Positions 35,459 through 43,826 of a DNA stretch of 64,000 nt are shown piece after piece. The notes beneath the pieces are model-generated. The model saw only the letters and a program-made list of their open reading frames with translations. It was not told where the DNA came from and did not search any database. How positions within the stretch are numbered: position 1 is the first letter of the stretch; each line of letters starts with the position of its first letter. Source of the stretch: Rhodococcus sp. Leaf247 (GTDB lineage: Bacteria > Actinomycetota > Actinomycetes > Mycobacteriales > Mycobacteriaceae). The translations under genes were made by a program, and so were the position numbers. Location of the stretch: positions 908,765 to 972,764 of the forward strand of contig NZ_LMRP01000001.1 of assembly GCF_001426185.1 (NCBI RefSeq). Reading direction: 5' to 3'.

Positions 35459-36253
35459 ATGTCTGACGCGAGATCCACAGGTGACCGGATACAACGCAGT
35501 CCCGGCTTCGAGAAGGCCGCACGGGCAGGTCATCTCGGCAGCGGAGTCGTCCATCTCCTGATCGGGTACATCACCGTGCGACTCGCCCTGGGCGGCGGCG
35601 GGAACGCCGACCAGTCGGGCGCACTCGGCGAGCTCGCCTCGCGTCCGGGCGGCGCTGTCGTGCTGTGGATCGCCGTCGTGGCGTTCGTGGCGCTCGCCGC
35701 GTGGCGCGCGGTCGAGGCGAGCGTCGGCAAGAAGTCCGACGCCGATTCCGGAGGTGTGACCGACCGCCTCAAAGCGGCGTCTCTGGCCGTGGTCTACCTT
35801 GCCTTCGCCTGGTCGGCCTTCACCTTCGCCAGCGGATCCGGGAAGTCGAGCGGGCAGCAGAACGCGGGTATCACCGCGCGGTTGATGGAGTCCGGCATCG
35901 GCAAGGTCGTGCTGATCGTGGCCGCCGTGGTCATCGTCGCCGTCGGCATCTACCACGTCTACAAGGGTGTTTCCACGAACTTCACGGACGATCTGCAGGG
36001 CGGGGTGGGACGGCCGGTCCGGGCGATCGGTGTGGCCGGCTACTCGGCCAAGGGCCTGGTGCTCACCGGCGCGGGTGTGCTGGTGGCCGTCGCGGTGCTG
36101 ACTGCCGACCCGAGCAAGGCCACCGGACTGGACGGAGCTCTCAAGACCCTGGGATCGCAGCCGTTCGGGCAGGTACTCCTCGTCCTGGCCGGACTCGGTC
36201 TCGCGCTGTACGGCGTGTACGCCTTCGTGCTCGCGCGTCACGCCAAGATGTAA
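35459..36253 (+). CDS. DUF1206 membrane protein
   Basis: 264 residues arranged as three repeats of two membrane helices, each led by a conserved basic stretch: RAGHLGSGVVHLLIGYITVRLAL, then RLMESGIGKVVLIVAAVVIVAVGIYHVYKG, then RAIGVAGYSAKGLVLTGAGVLV. This is the DUF1206 fold; function unknown. The ATG at 35459 is preceded 6 nt upstream by GACGAT. A longer frame to 35405 runs into the aroG promoter region. Confidence 0.9.
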   Translation: MSDARSTGDRIQRSPGFEKAARAGHLGSGVVHLLIGYITVRLALGGGGNADQSGALGELASRPGGAVVLWIAVVAFVALAAWRAVEASVGKKSDADSGGVTDRLKAASLAVVYLAFAWSAFTFASGSGKSSGQQNAGITARLMESGIGKVVLIVAAVVIVAVGIYHVYKGVSTNFTDDLQGGVGRPVRAIGVAGYSAKGLVLTGAGVLVAVAVLTADPSKATGLDGALKTLGSQPFGQVLLVLAGLGLALYGVYAFVLARHAKM

Positions 36254-36300
36254 GAGTTATTCGGCGAACCCGTGGGCCGTTCACAGCCTTTTACCAGCGA

Positions 36301-36316
36301 CGTAGTGCACACTACG
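36301..36316. repeat. Inverted repeat CGTAGT-gcac-ACTACG
   Basis: Six-bp perfect arms with a GCAC centre, 4 nt before the start of the 52-residue ORF. May be an operator; it contains the GTGCAC core also found in the ohrR operator 220 bp downstream. Confidence 0.4.
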
Positions 36317-36320
36317 GGGT

Positions 36321-36479
36321 ATGAGTTTGCTGCACGCTCCGAAAACCTCCACGGCACCCGTTACCGAGGGTCACTACCCATCGGTGCCCACCACCCCGCT
36401 CACCACGCCGTCGCGTCCGACGGACGACGCCTACCCGGGCATCCTCCGCACTCTCGCGATGTTCCTCTTCGCGCGCTGA
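36321..36479 (+). CDS. Small protein, 52 residues, between DUF1206 and ohrR
   Basis: ATG at 36321 to TGA at 36479. The product is Pro/Thr-rich (VPTTPLTTPSRPTDDAYPG) with a hydrophobic C-terminus ILRTLAMFLFAR. Wobble positions are mostly G or C through the frame. CACACT (36308-36313) lies 7 nt before the ATG. No family recognised. It could be a leader or a small membrane-active protein; I cannot exclude a chance frame. Confidence 0.45.
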   Translation: MSLLHAPKTSTAPVTEGHYPSVPTTPLTTPSRPTDDAYPGILRTLAMFLFAR

Positions 36480-36523
36480 CCGCCGTCGAGCACCACTGCG
36501 GCTTTTCGCAGGAGAGAAAGGTT

Positions 36524-36544
36524 GTGCACAATCTAGTTGTGCAC
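36524..36544. promoter_or_regulatory. Probable OhrR operator
   Basis: Perfect inverted repeat GTGCACAA-tctag-TTGTGCAC, directly abutting the TACTGT -10 hexamer (36545-36550) of ohrR. Position and symmetry suit autorepression by OhrR. Confidence 0.65.
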
Positions 36545-36557
36545 TACTGTTCGGGGA

Positions 36558-36989
36558 GTGAACGACACACTGGCTCTCGACAAGCAGCTGTGCTTCGCCC
36601 TCTACTCGGCGTCGCGCGCCACCACGGCGGTCTACCGGCCGCTGCTCGACGATCTCGGCGTCACCTACCCCCAGTACCTCGTCCTCCTGGCGCTGTGGGA
36701 ACAGGACGGCTTGGGCGTCTCCGAACTCGGAGCACGTCTGGACCTGGACTCCGGGACCCTGTCACCGCTGCTCAAGAGGATCGAGACGATCGGCGTGATC
36801 ACCAGGGAACGGTCCCCCGACGACGAGCGTCGCGTCGAGATCCGCCTGACCGATGCCGGCCACGCTCTGCGTGACCGTGCGCGATCCATACCGGAGTGCA
36901 TCTTCACCGCGTCGGGGCTGACCGCCGACGAAGCCACCACGCTCGTCGCCCTCGTCCGCAAGACGACGGCCGCACTCCGCCACTCCTGA
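36558..36989 (+). CDS. ohrR: Organic-hydroperoxide sensor OhrR (MarR family)
   Basis: 143 residues. The peroxide-sensing cysteine is in KQLCFALYSASRA (Cys12), equivalent to the reactive N-terminal Cys of OhrR; the MarR winged helix spans VSELGARLDLDSGTLSPLLKRIETIGVITRERSPDDERRV. Oxidation of the cysteine releases DNA and induces ohr. GTG at 36558 has TACTGT 7 nt upstream (leaderless). ohr follows 27 bp later on the same strand. Confidence 0.93.
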   Translation: MNDTLALDKQLCFALYSASRATTAVYRPLLDDLGVTYPQYLVLLALWEQDGLGVSELGARLDLDSGTLSPLLKRIETIGVITRERSPDDERRVEIRLTDAGHALRDRARSIPECIFTASGLTADEATTLVALVRKTTAALRHS

Positions 36990-37016
36990 ACTCACCCGCA
37001 ACAGAAAGGCCTACTC

Positions 37017-37439
37017 ATGAAGACCCTGTACACCGCCGAGGCACTCGCCACCGGAGAAGGCCGCGACGGCCACGGACGCACCACCGACGGCAAGGTCGAC
37101 GTCGACCTGTCGATCCCGACCGAGATGGGCGGCAACGGCAAGGGCACCAATCCCGAGCAGCTCTTCGCTGTCGGGTACGCAGCCTGCTACCACTCCGCAC
37201 TGCGCATGGTCGCCGGCCAGCAGAAGGCCGACGTCTCCGACTCGTCCGTCGGCGCGAAGGTGAGCATCGGCCCGAACGACGCCGGCGGCTTCCAGCTCGC
37301 CGTCGTCCTCGAGGTGACCCTGCCCAACCTCGACCACGACACGGCGCAGGCCCTCGCGGACAAGGCCCACGAGGTTTGCCCCTACAGCAACGCCACCCGC
37401 GGAAACATCGACGTCCAGATCACCGTCAGCGACGACTGA
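37017..37439 (+). CDS. ohr: Organic hydroperoxide reductase Ohr
   Basis: 140 residues, the standard length. Catalytic cysteines C57 (YAACYHSAL) and C121 (EVCPYSNATRGN) and the N-terminal arginine loop are all present. Reduces fatty-acid and other organic peroxides with lipoylated proteins as electron donor. AGAAAGG precedes the ATG. Downstream of ohrR in an apparent operon. The stop is 4 bp from that of the convergent SDR gene. Confidence 0.96.
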   Translation: MKTLYTAEALATGEGRDGHGRTTDGKVDVDLSIPTEMGGNGKGTNPEQLFAVGYAACYHSALRMVAGQQKADVSDSSVGAKVSIGPNDAGGFQLAVVLEVTLPNLDHDTAQALADKAHEVCPYSNATRGNIDVQITVSDD

Positions 37440-37442
37440 GCA

Positions 37443-38327
37443 CTAGATCGGGTACGTCACGCCCGTGAGCTCGACGGACTTGTCCCAGAGCTCACGGGCA
37501 GTTTTCTCGTCGTGAGACGCCTTGTTCGAGCCCACCTTCTTCGGATAGCCGCTGAGCTCCTGGAAGCCGTCCGGGCCGTAGTACCCACCCGAGTCGAGTC
37601 CGGGCTCGGTGGCTGCGTACAGCTCGGGCAGGCTGCCCATGTACGCCGACTGCGCGAACAACCGGCCGATCGACATGACGGCGTCCTGGAACGACTCGGT
37701 GCGCCCCTGCAGTTCGGTCGACGAGTATCCGGGATGGGCCGCGAACGACTTCAGCGGTGATCCTGCCGCACGCAGACGTCGGTCCAGCTCGTAGGCGAAG
37801 ATGAGGTTGGACAGCTTGGACTGCCCGTACGCACCCCATCGGCTGTAGCGACGGTTCTCGTAGTTCGGGTCCGACACCTTCAGCCCCGGCACCTGGTGCA
37901 TGAAGCTCGACATGGTGACCACCCGGTCGGTGATCCTGTCCAGCAACAGACCGGTGAGGGCGAAATGGCCGAGGTGGTTCGTGCCGAACTGCATCTCGAA
38001 CCCGTCGGCAGTCTTCTTGTGCGGCAACGCCATCACCCCGGCGTTGTTGATCAGCACGTCGACCTCGGGGGTGTTCTCCGCGAACTCCCGCACCGAGCTC
38101 AGGTCCGCCAGATCGAGTCGACGGACGTGCGCGTTCTCTCCGATCTCGGCTGCGATCGGCGCGGCCTTCTCGACCGTCCGGCACGCGAGGACGACATTCG
38201 CGCCGGCCCGCCCCAGAGCCTTGGCCGCCTCGGCGCCGAGCCCGCTGTTCGCCCCCGTGACGACGAAGGTCCGACCGGATTGATCCGCGATGTCGGTCTC
38301 GGCCCATCTACGTGTTTTCGTTGCCAT
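37443..38327 (-). CDS. Short-chain dehydrogenase/reductase
   Basis: 294 residues. Cofactor motif TGANSGLGAEAAKAL with CRT afterwards (NADP preference likely), structural NNAGVMALP, and catalytic YGQSKLSN with Ser in TMSSFMHQ. This is the retinol-dehydrogenase/protochlorophyllide-reductase-like group, often annotated simply as oxidoreductase. Substrate unknown. Its 3' coding end contains a 12-bp-stem hairpin that may terminate ohr. Confidence 0.88.
   Translation of the reverse strand: MATKTRRWAETDIADQSGRTFVVTGANSGLGAEAAKALGRAGANVVLACRTVEKAAPIAAEIGENAHVRRLDLADLSSVREFAENTPEVDVLINNAGVMALPHKKTADGFEMQFGTNHLGHFALTGLLLDRITDRVVTMSSFMHQVPGLKVSDPNYENRRYSRWGAYGQSKLSNLIFAYELDRRLRAAGSPLKSFAAHPGYSSTELQGRTESFQDAVMSIGRLFAQSAYMGSLPELYAATEPGLDSGGYYGPDGFQELSGYPKKVGSNKASHDEKTARELWDKSVELTGVTYPI
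37461..37499. terminator. Hairpin inside SDR 3' coding end, candidate ohr terminator
   Basis: GCCCGTGAGCTC (37461-37472) pairs perfectly with GAGCTCACGGGC (37488-37499) across a 15-nt loop. It starts 22 bp after the ohr stop but lies wholly inside the convergent SDR coding region. Confidence 0.5.
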
Positions 38328-38410
38328 CGTTCATCCCCCAGAGAGTTGCTCGTCGCCGATCCTGCTCGTGCGACACGACACTACTGACGCGCACGCGCTT
38401 TACTTGACCG

Positions 38411-39313
38411 GTGCCCGCACCCCTGCCCATCCGCGACGGACTGAATCCGACGAGGATCCGCATGCCCGAGGTGTCGTCCGACGGCGACACCGTCGTGGGG
38501 TACCTGTCCGGACGGTTCCCGAACGACGCGGACTCGTTGCGCGCGAAGGTGTCGGCCGGCGAGGTGGTCGACAGCACCGGACGACCGGTGTCCACCGAAT
38601 CACCGCTGGTCCCGAGGTCGGACATCTACCTCTACCGGGATCCCCCGTTCGAGCCCGAGGTGCCGTTCGCCATGGAGATCATCCACCGCGACGACGCCAT
38701 CGTCGTGGTGGACAAACCTCATTTCCTGGCCACCACGCCGCGCGGCCGATTCGTCGTGCAGACGGCGTTGACTCGTCTCCGCCGCGTGCTGGGGAACGAC
38801 GAACTGTCCCCCGCGCATCGGCTCGACAGACTGACCGCCGGTGTACTGATCTTCACCGCGCGCACCGACGTGCGGCGGGCGTACCAGGAGATGTTCCGCG
38901 ACCGCACGATGACGAAGGTCTACGAGGCGGTCGCTGCGGAGTCGTCCACGACCACGTTCCCGCGCACGGTGACAAGTCGCATCGTCAAGGAACGGGGGTC
39001 GTTGCAGGCCCTGGAGGTCGCCGGCGAGTCGAACAGCGAGACCCTGGTGGAGAAGATCGGTGCAGTCGGCGGACTCGCGCACTACCGCCTGCACCCGCGC
39101 ACCGGCAAGACGCACCAACTGCGCGTACACATGGCGTCACTCGGCTTACCGATCGTCGGCGACTCGCTGTACCCCGTTCCGCGCGAGGTGGCTGTCGACG
39201 ACTATCGGGATCCGCTGCAACTTCTCGCGCGGAGCATCACGTTCACCGACCCGATCACAGGCGCACCGCGGCACTTCGAGTCTCGGCGGAGCCTGTGGCC
39301 GTTCGGATCGTGA
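38411..39313 (+). CDS. RluA-family pseudouridine synthase
   Basis: 300 residues. Catalytic Asp in SPAHRLDRLTAGVLIFT, the RluA/RluC/RluD signature; also IVVVDKPHFLATTP and HPRTGKTHQLRVHMASLGLPIVGDSLYP. Converts uridines in rRNA or tRNA to pseudouridine; target sites cannot be assigned. GTG start at 38411. Divergent from the SDR and with a 59-bp 3' overlap with the convergent membrane protein gene. Confidence 0.92.
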   Translation: MPAPLPIRDGLNPTRIRMPEVSSDGDTVVGYLSGRFPNDADSLRAKVSAGEVVDSTGRPVSTESPLVPRSDIYLYRDPPFEPEVPFAMEIIHRDDAIVVVDKPHFLATTPRGRFVVQTALTRLRRVLGNDELSPAHRLDRLTAGVLIFTARTDVRRAYQEMFRDRTMTKVYEAVAAESSTTTFPRTVTSRIVKERGSLQALEVAGESNSETLVEKIGAVGGLAHYRLHPRTGKTHQLRVHMASLGLPIVGDSLYPVPREVAVDDYRDPLQLLARSITFTDPITGAPRHFESRRSLWPFGS

Positions 39314-39938
39314 TCTGGTGCGAGATCGCGGCGAGGGTCAGCAGCCCTATCGCTAGATTGCTCAGCGCCGCGAACCCGGTCTCGGCGAAGTCGACGAGCG
39401 CGCCGAGCAGCGCGTAGATCAACGCGGCCGTGCGCAGCCTGCGTAGCGGCCACTGCGCCCCCGTGCGACGCCGGGCGATCAGCGCGGGGAGCGCGAGAAC
39501 GACTGTCGCACAGGCGGTCAGCCACAGGATGCCGCCGGACAGGGTCATGCGGTCCAGGGTGACGTCCAGATCATCGCTCTCGATCACCAGGCCGCCGGTG
39601 AGCAGCTGCGCCACCCCGGCCAGCACGGTCGCCAGGGCCGTCACGACCATCAGCCACGACAACACGGTCACCCACCGCGGGCTCGTCAGCATCGACGGCA
39701 CGGCGCGTGACGTACGCGCACGCCAGACCGTCGTCCGGGACGACGCCGGCGCGCACCGGGTCAGGATAGTGTCGATGCCGGCGACGACCTCGGCGTCGGC
39801 GCCCGTCAGCCGCGCCCTGTCCAGAAGCTCCCGCGCGAGTTCGCGGCGCGATTCAGGAAGTCCGCCGATCACACCGTCGGCGGCGATGGCGGCGGCGTTC
39901 GCCAGGCACTCCACGCGAGGTCGGCTTGCGGAGGTCAC
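39255..39938 (-). CDS. Membrane protein with four helices, unknown family
   Basis: 227 residues: a cytoplasmic N-terminal ~90 residues containing [31 protein letters not shown], then four membrane helices. Not recognised. Start overlaps the upstream membrane gene by 86 bp in another frame, so the pair is likely co-translated. The 3' end overlaps the pseudouridine synthase by 59 bp, an unusually long convergent overlap. Confidence 0.7.
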   Translation of the reverse strand: MTSASRPRVECLANAAAIAADGVIGGLPESRRELARELLDRARLTGADAEVVAGIDTILTRCAPASSRTTVWRARTSRAVPSMLTSPRWVTVLSWLMVVTALATVLAGVAQLLTGGLVIESDDLDVTLDRMTLSGGILWLTACATVVLALPALIARRRTGAQWPLRRLRTAALIYALLGALVDFAETGFAALSNLAIGLLTLAAISHQITIRTATGSAETRSAAVRL

Positions 39939-40350
39939 GCACTGTCCGGCTGAGGATCAGAACCAGCACGACGGTCACGTACATGATCTCGGCCGACGGT
40001 CCGTAGAAGTAGTCGTTGTCCTTGGTCACGAACTTGCCGACTTCGTCGAGGAACAGTCCGAACCCCACACCGCCGAGGACCACCGCGACGGACCGGACAC
40101 CGTAACCGAGGAACAGCCACCCCGACACGAGCGCTGCCATCATCAGCGCCCCGCCCCACAGCGCGTGCGCGATGTGCAGGGACCCGCCGCCCACCTGCGG
40201 ATAGTCGGTCAGCTCGAGATACGCCCGGGTGAGGAGAATAGTGGCGACCGCGCCGATGACGAACAGCTCCACGGAGGACGTTCCGTGGGCACTGCGCACG
40301 ATCGGCGTCCGCACGGGGATCGACACCGTCGGCGGCTTCGTGGTGGCCAT
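39853..40350 (-). CDS. Four-helix membrane protein, unknown family
   Basis: 165 residues with about four membrane helices; conserved-looking [22 protein letters not shown] and [28 protein letters not shown], the latter with several acidic and aromatic residues between helices. The C-terminal 25 residues are very Arg-rich where it overlaps the next gene. Function unknown. Similar proteins are annotated only as integral membrane in actinobacteria. Confidence 0.75.
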   Translation of the reverse strand: MATTKPPTVSIPVRTPIVRSAHGTSSVELFVIGAVATILLTRAYLELTDYPQVGGGSLHIAHALWGGALMMAALVSGWLFLGYGVRSVAVVLGGVGFGLFLDEVGKFVTKDNDYFYGPSAEIMYVTVVLVLILSRTVRDLRKPTSRGVPGERRRHRRRRCDRRTS

Positions 40351-40420
40351 CGTCGATTATGGCAACTCACAGTGGGTTTTGGCGGTCGAGTCGCCGATTC
40401 GTCACGGTAATGTTCGGTCG

Positions 40421-40882
40421 ATGAAACTCGTCTCCGTCGCGTTCGCCGCAACCGCCGCCCTCTCGCTCGTGCTCACCGGGTGCAGCTCCGAAGATCAGCA
40501 GTCCGCGCAGGACACCGCGAACAACGCCGCCGAGTCCGTCGGCGACGCCGCTCAGGGCGCCCTGAGCTCCGCACAGTCGGCCGCCCCCGGCATCCAGTCC
40601 AGCGCCGGCAACCTGGCCGACGACGCCGGAAACGTGTTCGACGATGCCAAGCGCGCCACCTTCGTCGCCGCGTACAAGGCGCAGTTCTCCACCCTGTCCG
40701 AGGGGAAGTCGGACGAGGACATCGAGGGACTGCTGGGCAGCATCTGCCAGCAGATCACCGACGGCAAGGACAAGGACGCCGTCGTCACCGACATCCGATC
40801 CGCAGCCACCAACAACGGCAACGAGCCCGGTGTCGACGAGGCCGGCAACATCTACGAGCAGGCCAAGGTCGCCTGCCCCTGA
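40421..40882 (+). CDS. DUF732 lipoprotein
   Basis: 153 residues. Signal peptide ends in the lipobox LVLTGCSS (Cys ~21). An Ala/Ser/Gln-rich linker (25-75) leads to a C-terminal DUF732 domain from about residue 78 with two cysteines, one in GSICQQIT and the terminal one in VACP, probably disulfide-bonded. Extracytoplasmic, role unknown. ATG at 40421 is preceded by TAATGT (40408-40413) with a 7-nt spacer. Confidence 0.85.
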   Translation: MKLVSVAFAATAALSLVLTGCSSEDQQSAQDTANNAAESVGDAAQGALSSAQSAAPGIQSSAGNLADDAGNVFDDAKRATFVAAYKAQFSTLSEGKSDEDIEGLLGSICQQITDGKDKDAVVTDIRSAATNNGNEPGVDEAGNIYEQAKVACP

Positions 40883-40953
40883 TCGCCGCGGCAGCACGTG
40901 TCGGTGTGCGCGGCTAGCGTGGCGATCGTTCCCCCGACGGAAGGATCGCCACC

Positions 40954-42078
40954 ATGCCGGAGCCTGTCTCGACTCACCGACCGTGCTGCCAGGGCGTAGT
41001 CCCGCCCTACCTTCTGCAGCGCCTCGCATCGGCACCGACCGAGCGCAGCGCTCGCCTGGACACGGCCCCCTCCGTCGCCAGTCGCACGCTCGAGCTGGAC
41101 GACGAGATGCGTCGACGGCGCGACGTGACACGGGAATCGTTGTCATCCAACGCCTCTCGCGGCGCAGTTGCCGGACGTCTCGTGCGGACCGTCGCCGACG
41201 CGAAGAACACGCAGACCCTTCCCGGCGACGTCGTCCGGCGCGAGGGTGATCCTGCTGTCGGCGATGCCGCAGCGGACGAGAGCTACGACGGGTTGGGGCT
41301 GACGTACGCCCTGTTCGACGAGGTGTACGGATGGGCGAGTCTGGACGGCAAGGGACTCCCCCTCGACGCCACCGTGCACTACGGCGAGCAGTACGACAAC
41401 GCGTTCTGGGACGGCGACCGCATGGTGTTCGGCGACGGAGACGGCGAGGTGTTCACACGCTTCACGGTGTCCCTGTCGGTCGTCGCCCATGAACTGGCAC
41501 ACGGCTTCACCCAGTACACCTCGCAGCTCGAGTACTCCGGCCAGTCGGGTGCGCTCAACGAATCCATCTCGGACGTGTTCGGCGTCCTGGCCGAGCAGCG
41601 CTCACGCGGTGAGAACGCCGAGGACGCGTCCTGGCTCGTCGGCGAAGGCCTCTTCCTCCCCGACGTGCAGGGCTCCGCGCTGCGCTCGATGCTCGCACCG
41701 GGCACCGCGTACGACGACGACGTCCTGGGCAAGGATCCGCAGCCCGCCGACATGGCCGGGTACGTCGAGACCACCGATGACAACGGCGGTGTCCACATCA
41801 ACTCCGGTATCCCCAACAGGGCGTTCGCCGAGGCCGCGGTGGCTCTCGGCGGCCCGGCGTGGGACCGTCTCGGGCAGGTCTGGTTCGACACGTTGACCTC
41901 CGGAACTGTGACGCCCACAGCAGATTTCGCAGCATTCGCCGCCGCCACCGTCGCTGCGGCGGCCACCCGCTACGGCTCGGATTCCGATGTTCACCGGGCC
42001 GTGCTCGGCGGGTGGACTACCGTGGGCGTCGAGCAGACGGGGTCCGATGCGTCGGACGAGGTGAGCCGAAGGGCGTGA
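40954..42078 (+). CDS. Protealysin-like M4 metallopeptidase
   Basis: 374 residues. No signal peptide. The short propeptide carries the protealysin motif VVPPYLLQRLA (residues 15-25) with a CC pair just before it. The mature zinc site is intact: H179-E180-x-x-H183 (VVAHELAHG), third ligand E203 with D207 (NESISDVFG), and the later His in GGVHINSGIPNRAF. Typical of protealysin-type thermolysin relatives that act inside the producing or invaded cell. Its stop is one base before the emfourin-like inhibitor gene. Confidence 0.94.
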   Translation: MPEPVSTHRPCCQGVVPPYLLQRLASAPTERSARLDTAPSVASRTLELDDEMRRRRDVTRESLSSNASRGAVAGRLVRTVADAKNTQTLPGDVVRREGDPAVGDAAADESYDGLGLTYALFDEVYGWASLDGKGLPLDATVHYGEQYDNAFWDGDRMVFGDGDGEVFTRFTVSLSVVAHELAHGFTQYTSQLEYSGQSGALNESISDVFGVLAEQRSRGENAEDASWLVGEGLFLPDVQGSALRSMLAPGTAYDDDVLGKDPQPADMAGYVETTDDNGGVHINSGIPNRAFAEAAVALGGPAWDRLGQVWFDTLTSGTVTPTADFAAFAAATVAAAATRYGSDSDVHRAVLGGWTTVGVEQTGSDASDEVSRRA

Positions 42079-42079
42079 C

Positions 42080-42355
42080 ATGGTCATCGTGGTGGTGCGC
42101 AGCGGCGGCGTGGCCGGGATGACCCGCCGCGGCAGCGTCGACACCACCACCGTGGGCGACGACTGGCAACAGTTGGTCGAGCGCGCTCTCCCGTTGCTCT
42201 CCTCGCTCGACGACTCGTCGACGTCGGTGCGCGACGGCTTCCGGTGGCGCCTCCAGATCGGTGACCACTCCTGCGAAACCGGCGACTCGGCGCTCACCGG
42301 TCCGCTGCGCGAGCTTGCGGAACGCACCTTGAAGGAGGGGCGTCCGCCGCGATAG
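42080..42355 (+). CDS. Emfourin-like protealysin inhibitor
   Basis: 91 residues. Starts VIVVVRSGGVAGMTRRGSVD, has a central DGFRWRLQIGDHS and ends ALTGPLRELAERTLKEG, the pattern of emfourin, the protein that blocks protealysin-type M4 proteases and is encoded downstream of them in a bicistronic operon. Here it starts one base after the protease stop, so production of the two is coupled. Its 3' end overlaps the convergent DUF4173 gene by 62 bp. Confidence 0.85.
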   Translation: MVIVVVRSGGVAGMTRRGSVDTTTVGDDWQQLVERALPLLSSLDDSSTSVRDGFRWRLQIGDHSCETGDSALTGPLRELAERTLKEGRPPR

Positions 42356-43751
42356 CGGCGGCCTCCCTGCGTGCCAGGTTCGCGTTCCACCACGGGTCGC
42401 TCCCCGGCTCGTCGAGGATGCAGGCGCGCAACTCCGGTTCCAGGGTAGACACCGCCGGCACCGCGTCCGCGGACAGCGTGGACAGATAGTCGACGTCGAT
42501 CAGTCCGGTCCGCTCGTAGCGCTCGACTGCCCGCTCCGCGACCAGCGCATCGACGTTCACCACCGCCATCACCAGCACGCCCACTGCCGCCGTACCGACT
42601 ATCACGGCAGGCAGACGACGAGACGACCATCGCGCACCGGCGACGATGACGGCGAGCACGACGACGCCAAACCACACCTCGACGGCCATGACACCCACAC
42701 GGAGCCGGGTGAGACCGAACTGCTGCTCGTACAACGACATTCAATACACCGCCGACCAGACGACCACCAATGTCAGGACACACAGCGACCCGAACGCGAC
42801 TCGGGCGAGAACACGGTCGCGCCGCACCTCGGCATCGACCTTGCGCGCTTGCACGGCGACCACGACGAGTACGCCGACGGTCACCATGACCAGCTGCCAG
42901 AACCCCGACCGGGCATGATCGGCGAACGTCAGGTCGTCCGTCGTCATCACATGGTCGTGTCCGCCGAACAACGTGGCCGCCTGCACCACCACGAACGCAG
43001 CGAACACGACGACGAGCGCCGATACCGGCACCGCCCACTCCCACGCCGATCGTCGTCGACCGGCGCCCGGAGCGAGCGCGTCGAGTTCCACCTCGTGACG
43101 CTTCGCATGGGCCGCACCCAGAATCCACAGAGCGACGCACAGAGTAACGACCGGACCCAGAGGGTCGACATCGACGGACACGGTCGGGATCACCGCGTCG
43201 ACGAGGGAGGCGAAGCGGTCGTCGGCGCCGGCGAACAGCAGCGTGAACACGGTGACCAGCAGGGCCGTGCTCACTACGACGCGCACAGCGCGCAACGCTG
43301 ACCGCCGCGACGGCAGCGTCACCTCGGCGGCGCCGGAACCGAGCGAGCGGAACACCGCTCCCTGCGCTACGACGGGCATGAGAGGAGAGAGCACCGTCGC
43401 GGTGAACGTCGTCGATGTCGATGTCGTCGTCGACAGCGCCACACACCACACGGCCAGTCCGATCGACGACACGGCGAGCCACCCCGAGTCGCGGACGGAC
43501 GGCACCAGCAGCAGTGCGAACGCGACGACGATCCACGCCACCGACCAGCGCGATCGCCGGTCGAGCAGCCCTGCGGCGAGAACGGCGGCCACGCCGACGA
43601 CGAGGTAGGCCACCGACGGGCGGTCGGTCAGCGCGGCGCCGGCGACCACACCGACTGCCGCGGCGATACCCACGGCCCGACGACGCGGAGACTCGGTGAC
43701 GCTGCGGACCGGCGACTGCGCCGCCGGATCGGGAAGAAGGTCGGTTGTCAT
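42294..43751 (-). pseudogene. DUF4173 membrane protein interrupted by an in-frame TGA
   Basis: Two frames abut without shift: 43751-42741 (336 residues, ~9 membrane helices) ends TGG TCG GCG GTG TAT TGA, and 42740-42294 (148 residues) starts at once ATG TCG TTG TAC. Read through, the 485-residue product is a full DUF4173 protein, whose family continues exactly here with an Arg before MSLYEQQFGLTRLR, and ends in WWNANLARREAAAI. A C-to-T change of CGA to TGA explains it. The UGA-AUG junction would allow reinitiation and two polypeptides. Third gene of the response regulator / kinase operon. Confidence 0.85.
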
Positions 43752-43826
43752 CGTGAACCTCTCTCGGGCAGGGGTGATCGCGCGAGCACCGGATGCGGTG
43801 TCACGTGGTGAGTACGGACGGTGGGG

